From: Paramecium octaurelia
Taxonomy: Eukaryota > Ciliophora > Oligohymenophorea > Peniculida > Parameciidae
NCBI GenBank assembly: GCA_905182995.1
Contig: CAJJDP010000115.1
Coordinates: 172,765 to 236,764 of the forward strand
Direction of reading: 5' to 3'
Length of the DNA: 64,000 bases
The notes beneath the pieces were generated by a model. That model had not been told where the DNA came from, made no database searches, and was given only the letters and a program-made list of their open reading frames with translations. The translations under genes and the position numbers were made by a program. This document shows, in pieces, positions 58,217-64,000 of this stretch. The stretch's first letter is position 1, and each line of letters opens with the position of its first letter.

Positions 58217-59064
58217 ATGAGAGAATTTAATCCACATAAGCGAAGAGCAGGAAGCATATAGTACAATGAACCAGATCTCTTATTTCATGTTAATCTCAAA
58301 AGCAGAAGAAAAAGCTGTACATGCAGTTAATGTGGAAAAGAAAGTGAATATTAAATAAGGTTTCATGATGTTCAGATTTTATAATGGACATCCAATTCCA
58401 ATAACAATTAATCAGATAATTCTACACAACAGGAAATTAAAAGACTTGAACATTTAGAAAGCAGATTAAAAACCTGTCAAGAAGATTTTGAAAAATTTCA
58501 TTTGATATCCAAAAAAAGAAGAAAAAGCTGTCATTGTTCTGAATGTGGGAATTTGACACAATATGAAATCAGAAACGAAAATATACCACTATTCAAACCA
58601 ATCTCTATTAAAAATTGCAAAAATTCACGAAAAGTCCATTAATTAATATCGAACATTAACATGTGTAATAAATATTTTAAATTTTAGAAACAAAGAGTCA
58701 ATTTTTTAGGAATTTTAAATAATAAAATCATGCATTAATGTATTAGCTTAGTAATTAAACATCTAAAACAACTACCAGATTACTCAAACAATCCAAACTG
58801 AAATTACCAAATTTTGAATCCAGACTATCTTTAACTCCTAAATTAATAAATTCACCTTTGAGTGAACAATCCTCGCCATAATAGCCCAAAATGAACTCCT
58901 TTGATTACACCCTAAATGCTGTTTACCTCAATCCTTATTTGGGTACTCCTAAAAAGTTTCTTTCCCCTCCTCGAAATTTTGCTCCAAAATTACCTTCTAT
59001 TACTTAGAAAATAAAAGATGAACAAATGTATTAGAGAAAATCTTTAATGCGAAAACGTGATTGA
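58217..59064 (+). CDS. RRKSC-motif protein, array copy 2, two motifs and an apparent frameshift
   Basis: ATG 58217 (MREFNPHKRRAGS). It contains two copies of the cluster: SRRKSCTCSQCGKE near residue 31-44 and KKRRKSCHCSECGN near residue 99-112, each followed by a similar YQIRF/YEIRN segment, so the gene looks internally duplicated. After the second motif the open frame changes by one base near 58560 and continues convincingly (SQFFRNFKQQNHALMYQLSN, LKLPNFESRLSLTPKLINSPL) to TGA 59062-59064. I found no GT-AG intron for this shift, so the gene is frameshifted, or a splice was missed. Confidence 0.55.
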
Positions 59065-59110
59065 ATTATTTATTTCACTTTTTTGCCTTTATTAATCATA
59101 ATTAAATAAA

Positions 59111-59872
59111 ATGAAAAATTCGTCATCTTCCTCCTCCTAAAACATCTAGGCTCTAACTCTAATGGACACTTACAACCTAGTTTTAAATGAGAGGAAGAGA
59201 ACTCGTCGCAACACAAACTTTTAAATTAATAAAACTAAAGTCATCGAGCAGAGTGTCAAAATTAGGAGAAAAAGCTGTCATTGTTAATTATGTGGCGATT
59301 TGAGTTCCTTTTAATTTGATACCATGAATATCCCCTATAGAAAATAAAAGAAGCCAGTTGAAAAAGTAGATCCATAAATTTAAGAAACTCCCAGCTAAAC
59401 TACACGTATTTTAAACTCTAAAATTATAGAGCGAAGAAGCATTTTTTATAGATTACAATCACTAAAATCATCAGAAAACAATTAAGCCAGACTGTCCTTG
59501 GAGATTCACGGATTTAGCAAAAATTACTAGAGGCAAAACACTGTACAGTAGTTTATAGCTGAAAGTCAAGAAAGATCCAGAAAAGGAAGTATCAACAGAA
59601 GTGGTTTTGTGAATACCTCAACATCAGAAAATCATTCGGTAAAATCTCTCAATATTAAAACTTTTAATGATTCAAGTCCAACATCAACTAGATCACCTTT
59701 AATAGAAACGGCTACTAGTAGTAGAACACTTAAAAGCTCTAAAAAACTATTAATGATGAATACCTATTTCTCTTAATCAGCACGCTCGCTAAAAACAACT
59801 CAATTTTCGTAAATTCACAAATCAAGAGCTTTGATTTTGCCTAAACTTGTAAAGAATGAGAAGCTAAACTGA
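59111..59872 (+). CDS. RRKSC-motif protein, array copy 3 (253 aa)
   Basis: Single open frame of 254 codons, ATG 59111 to TGA 59870-59872. Ser-rich start, then RKRTRRNTNF, the cluster KIRRKSCHCQLCGDL at about residues 50-64, ERRSIFYRLQ at about 108-117, and a Ser/Thr-rich C-terminal half (SPTSTRSPLIETATSSRTL) with many potential phosphorylation sites. No membrane segment or signal peptide. Shares the Cys cluster and the FYR element with copy 1. Function unknown. Confidence 0.78.
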
Positions 59873-60682
59873 TTCTTATATTAAATATCTTTTGCATCTA
59901 AACAAATATATTACTCTAGATTTGGTGATCTATAATTACTTCTTTTTTTTCTTGGATTTATTTAACAAAATGGTAGGATTGAAATTGAAGAGAGATAATT
60001 TACATCATCAATTTCAAATTATCTTCTTCATCAGACTCTCCCTCTTTCCATATGTTAAAATGAAAATGAAAATATTATTTATTATTTTTGACTTTTGATA
60101 ACTTGGCTGTGAAAAATATTGTAATTAGAAGCTAATATAAGCATAAATGTAGTCATTAATCATTTTAATTATGGTAGGAATTAAATCGGATTGTGTAGGA
60201 ATAATGGAATTACAATATATAATATATTACTATAGAATTTCAACTTATTTTTGGAAGATAAAATTGATGTTAAGGAATGACTCATTCTTTATTTCAACAG
60301 ATTTTAATACTTTTGGATTCCAATCTATTTTCGACGATTTTAATGTATAAAATAATTTTCATAATGGAAATATTAATTAATTTTAATTGCAGAAAGAATA
60401 GAAATTTCAGGCCATAAAATATATTGAAAAAATGAGATGAGATGATGTGATGTAATAATAAGAATGGATTATTAAATTCTTAGTTAGATTTTTAAAATTT
60501 CCACAATAATGTATTAGGAAAAAATACATAAAATATAAATTAAAAGTTAATTTGAACTTTATTAATAAAAGAGGATATAATATTTATATAATTATGCTCC
60601 ATTTATAATAAATTGATGATTAAAGGGATATTTAGAGTGCAGTAGAGTGTCAAGCCATATAATATCAATAATATATATATCT
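59873..60682. other. Long spacer with a short coding-like trace on the minus strand
   Basis: About 800 very A+T-rich bases. On the minus strand around 59885-60060 one frame reads KEGESDEEDNLKLMM ... KKRSNYRSPNLEQYICLD for some 55 codons without a start; it may be a remnant. The rest shows only A/T runs and closed frames. Confidence 0.35.
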
Positions 60683-61684
60683 TCACAATTTTGATACTAA
60701 TGGCTCAATAATTTTCCTACTATAAATGTTATCTATGTCTTTGAGCAATAATGAATTGGGAATTGGGCTTTGTAATTATTCAAATTTTAATTCACTGAAT
60801 TACTAAATTATCTTTTATTGATTTTCCCCATAGATAATCATACTTCTCTAAATTGTATTATTCTCTAGATGGACAAAAAAAACAATCAAAGTCTTGCATT
60901 CTTCTTTGATCATAAATTCATTGAATTCATTGATTAATTGATTTTCATTATATTTTTACATTAAGTCTTATAACTTGATAAATATCACACTGTATCCAAC
61001 AGTAAAAAACTTTTTGTAATCCTTGAGCAATTACTAATTGAGTGAGAGTTGCAAATTCAATTTAACATCATACTTTAAATCTGTAAGATGTTAGTACTCT
61101 TGTTTAGCATCAAATTAAGGACAGAAGGAATGACACAAATCAAAAATTTGTTTGTCTTTGTCTACCCATCTGATTTGATATTGATTTTGTTGGAAGTTGA
61201 ATGTGTCTATCAATATGGTCTTCATTATCAATTAGGCTATTTCTGCAATTTCCTATTTGCATTTGTAATTCTATTCCAACTGCATATGTTCTGCCACCAA
61301 AGTCACTGCAGAACCTACTTTCTCTATCTTCTTAAACTGAGTAAATTACTGTCCCTTATCCTCATGATGATCGATGCATCCAATTTGGTTATTTGTATAT
61401 TTGATGTCGTTGTGATCATAGAGAATCAAATCGTATTTATTCAAATCCACTTCATTAATGAATATCAAATCGTTGGCATCAAATAATTCAGCCGTCTCGA
61501 AATGAGATCTAAACGATTCTCTATTGTAATTGATGATTGGGGCAGTTGGAGTATGAAATTAAGTCATGTGATAGGCCAAAAGAATGGATCCAATGCACGA
61601 ATCCATGTCAGCTGTGGGATTGCCCAACACCAATTGCTTTACATTCTGAAGCAATTTGATATTTCGTAAAAATTGATTAATCAT
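60683..61684 (-). CDS. Exopolyphosphatase / DHH-family phosphoesterase (PPX1-like, 333 aa)
   Basis: Uninterrupted 334 codons from ATG 61684 to TGA 60683-60685. DHH-superfamily metal-binding motifs appear in order: LGNPTADMDSCIGS (motif I, D-x-D), DLILYDHND (motif II Asp), CIDHHED (motif III, DHH) and LIDTFNF (motif IV Asp). The C-terminal DHHA2-like domain follows without obvious motif. Spacing and length match yeast PPX1/prune enzymes, which split phosphate from inorganic polyphosphate or cleave short nucleotides with Mn2+/Mg2+. All metal ligands seem present, so activity is likely. Divergent from the ING gene, 44 bases apart. Confidence 0.9.
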
Positions 61685-61728
61685 TATAATATATATATAA
61701 TAATAAAATACATATACAAATTTAGAAA

Positions 61729-62373
61729 ATGTCAAATATTGAAGAATTCATAGATTTAATTAGTTATGCCCCTATAGATGTGAGAAGGGCCTTCAGCAAA
61801 GTCCGAGAATTGGCAAATTTAGAAAAAAAATACGAAGAAACTTTGGAGTCAACATAAAAACTAGTGTTTCAATTGAAATCGGTGGAGTCAACGGCAGAAA
61901 AGGAAAAATTCATCTTATAATTGAAAGAGTAAATCCAAAGAAATCACTTATCATTGTTGGCTTTGCATAGAGAAAGAATTGCGGCTTTAGAAATAATTTA
62001 ATAAAATTATTAAAAATATATAGCAACACTTGATATTGAGGGAGAAAAGTTCTTGGAAGAACTCAAACAATTGCCAAGAGAATAAGAAGACATATCTCGT
62101 AAATCTCAAAGGGATGTTAAGGTAGAACCACCAGTGATGGTTCAAAAGAGTGACAAAATAAAAAAGACCAAAAGACCATTACAAGATGAATAAGTCGAAG
62201 ATGCTCAATAGCACTTATATTGCGTTTGCTAATAACCCAGTTATGGCACTATGGTTGCTTGCGATTCAAAAAATTGTCAATTAGAATGGTTTCATTTGGT
62301 ATGCGTGGGATTATCTGATGTTCCAGATGAAAAGACGAAATGGTTCTGTCCTAATTGTAGATAGACGAGATGA
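61729..62373 (+). CDS. ING-family PHD-finger protein (214 aa)
   Basis: Uninterrupted frame, 215 codons. N-terminal ~120 residues are a charged helical hairpin ([23 protein letters not shown], ...[13 protein letters not shown]), the ING dimerisation region. The C-terminal PHD finger is [26 protein letters not shown]...CPNC, with C4-H-C3 ligands and the typical YGxMVxCD...C..EWFH core that reads H3K4me3. ING proteins are subunits of histone acetyltransferase or deacetylase complexes; in this window a sirtuin and a demethylase are also encoded, but no physical link is implied. Confidence 0.93.
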
Positions 62374-62412
62374 ATATTGTTTTATAATTAAACAATAAAA
62401 TAAAACAAGAAA

Positions 62413-63825
62413 TCAAAATTTAAATTCTCTTTTACCAATTGAAAAGGATCTCTAATTCCTACCATTTTTTACTGTTTAATGTATTGGATTCAACAATATT
62501 TTTTCATTGTTATACTTAGCTTGCCATTGCTTGTAATATTATAATTTATTAATAATTATTTCCAAATAATTTGAACCTTCCCCTTAGAATAATTCTACCC
62601 AGTCCTTTTTAAAAGGATCCTTGTTTTTCTTTAAATCCTCAGAAATTATTTCCTCAAATATGTTAATCTTATCTCTCAAATCCTAATTTTCATTTTACAT
62701 CTAATGGTTCAATTATGACAATACAAAATTCTAGTCATTGATATGTTGCATTTAATCCCTTAATTTTTTATTTTACCCCAATAGATTGTTAATTTAATTA
62801 ATCTGCTCCATTTAAATATTATTCTATTACTATTGAACTTATTGATTCTATTAGTTCTATTTCAATGACTTAATAGTATTTTGAGCTATCTTTAACTATT
62901 ATTCTAAATTTATTATCTGTTATTTTAATTCCCTTATTTATCTTTATTAATCATCTTACTATTATTCAGGTTATAAAATAATCTATCTAGCCTTGACTCC
63001 ATATTAGGCAGACTGTTAACATTACAATAAATTGTCATCAGAAGGATTCAAACATATCACCATTACAACATTTGATTTGCCATTTAAACTTTTCTTCAAA
63101 AGACTTGTTAACTTTGACTGTCTATAAGGTATTTATTAAACTTTATCAGCTAAATTTTAGATTACTTATCTCAAATAAAATAGAGACTTATTTATTTCAA
63201 CACTCTCTTGAATTTGTTATACCTTTGTTTAATTCAATCTTTCAGAACCAGCCAAATCCACTATATTAAATTCACATTACAAATCAGTAGTTTGACCATG
63301 AAATGTGTATATACAATGAGACCTACTTGAAAAATCATTTAGTTAATGAGAATTAATTATTCTGTTTTTATTGGCTTTATTATATAATTTTACTAACTCC
63401 TCTTATGAGCGACATATAAATTTCGTGAGATTTTCTGGCACAAATTCGTTATTCTTATATCTTAATTTTAACTGCTATTTATAAAGCATGTCCAATATTT
63501 TTTCATTATAAATTTGGAGAACAGAAAAGGAAATTTCAAATTTACTCTCCAGAATCTATGGCAAAATCATAGGTATTAATTAATTCACTGTATACGTCTT
63601 GCCTGACCCGGTTTGTCCATAACAGAAAATCACTTAACTAATTCCATTTTTAAATTATTCGAGTAATTGGCCAATATTCAATCCAACATATAATTCATCT
63701 TATTGAGTTTATTCATCTAAAATTACATCAAATTCATAAGACTTGTCTAGAATTCTTAACTAATTTTTATCAATTGTTATTTTTGTTTCTCCTGGTTTTA
63801 ATCTAGCAACTGTAAATACTTTCAT
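62413..63825 (-). CDS. Kinesin motor protein with short coiled coil (470 aa)
   Basis: Motor domain at the N-terminus: P-loop YGQTGSGKTYT, switch I FSSRSH, switch II DLAGSE, and the YRQSKLT helix. It begins only ~75 residues before the P-loop and is compact, ~300 residues. The stalk (~130 residues) is Gln-rich coiled coil, and there is no obvious cargo domain. Such short kinesins are common in ciliates; the class cannot be given. ATG 63825, TGA 62413-62415, no intron needed, although GTGAATTAAT...CCATAG (33 nt, in frame) just after KTYT could be one; the retained reading gives TVNQLIPMILP, which still fits. Confidence 0.9.
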
Positions 63826-63852
63826 ATTAATATTATAAAATTATTAACATAT

Positions 63853-64000
63853 TCATATTTCCTCTCTTAAAATTCTATCCAAAATCTCCTTCTGTGTCTC
63901 TATTGTACTAAACTCCTCAGATTTTTTCTCGCTCTAAAATTGAGACAACACCTTGGCTTCAAAAGCAGTACCTTATTATTAAATATACTCTAAATACTCC
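63853..64000 (-). CDS. 3' end of a gene running off the window
   Basis: Last ~48 codons of a minus-strand gene ending at TGA 63853-63855. The sequence is charged and helical (EAKVLSQFQSEKKSEEF, ETQKEILDRILREEI). It ends only 27 bases upstream of the kinesin start. The family cannot be told from this piece. Confidence 0.55.

Noticed and set aside
61088-61486. 132-codon plus-strand hydrophobic frame
   Set aside because: Opposite strand of the exopolyphosphatase; the DHH motifs lie on the minus strand in one uninterrupted frame.

Overview
Organism. The window reads as somatic (macronuclear) DNA of a Paramecium-like ciliate. In one candidate gene after another the frame stays open only if TAA and TAG are read as glutamine and TGA is the sole stop. 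Most genes are cut by GT...AG introns of 20-34 bases (about 65 placed by eye, typically GTA...TAG). That combination points to Paramecium rather than Tetrahymena. The DNA is about 70% A+T. No TA-bounded internal eliminated sequence (IES) was seen inside any intact gene, which argues for macronuclear rather than germline DNA. All coordinates, splice sites and products were worked out by hand; for each multi-exon gene I checked that exon length is a whole number of codons.

Layout. 1-2.4 kb: decayed coding sequence. 2.4-6.9 kb: a coiled-coil protein, an EF-hand repeat protein, a small protein, a MAK/ICK-type kinase and a hypothetical gene. 7.2 kb: tRNA-Arg(CCT). 8.2-15 kb: SmD3, truncated haemoglobin, EF-hand protein, a cyclic-nucleotide-type K+ channel with a zinc knuckle, a cyclin and a tyrosine phosphatase. 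16.1-20.6 kb: two large tandem paralogues of unknown function. 20.8-33.8 kb: mitochondrial m-AAA protease, JmjN/JmjC demethylase, Gln-rich protein, Rab1-like GTPase, 3-hydroxyisobutyrate dehydrogenase, ER Hsp90, mitochondrial carrier and a beta-propeller protein. 33.8-43.5 kb: ULK-like kinase, UBP-finger sirtuin, a second K+ channel, a degenerate stretch, a coiled-coil protein and the ribosome-assembly protein GRWD1. 43.5-57 kb: hypothetical and broken genes, a Cys-rich secreted protein, membrane proteins, an EF-hand protein, a 1181-residue WD40 protein, a LIN54/tesmin CXC protein and a DMT-like transporter. 57.2-59.9 kb: a tandem array of three genes sharing an RRKSCxCxxCG motif. 60.7-64 kb: exopolyphosphatase, an ING PHD-finger protein, a kinesin and the edge of another gene.

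How it fits together. Most genes are housekeeping genes, packed with very short spacers: divergent starts lie 17-60 bases apart and one convergent pair shares a TCATGA stop palindrome. There is no operon logic, prophage, CRISPR array or transposon. Themes that recur are chromatin (sirtuin, JmjC, ING, CXC), membrane excitability (two K+ channels, several EF-hand proteins), cilia and cytoskeleton (MAK/ICK kinase, kinesin) and mitochondria (m-AAA protease, carrier, HIBADH). The least explained loci are the RRKSC array, the 16-20.6 kb paralogue pair and the zinc-knuckle channels.
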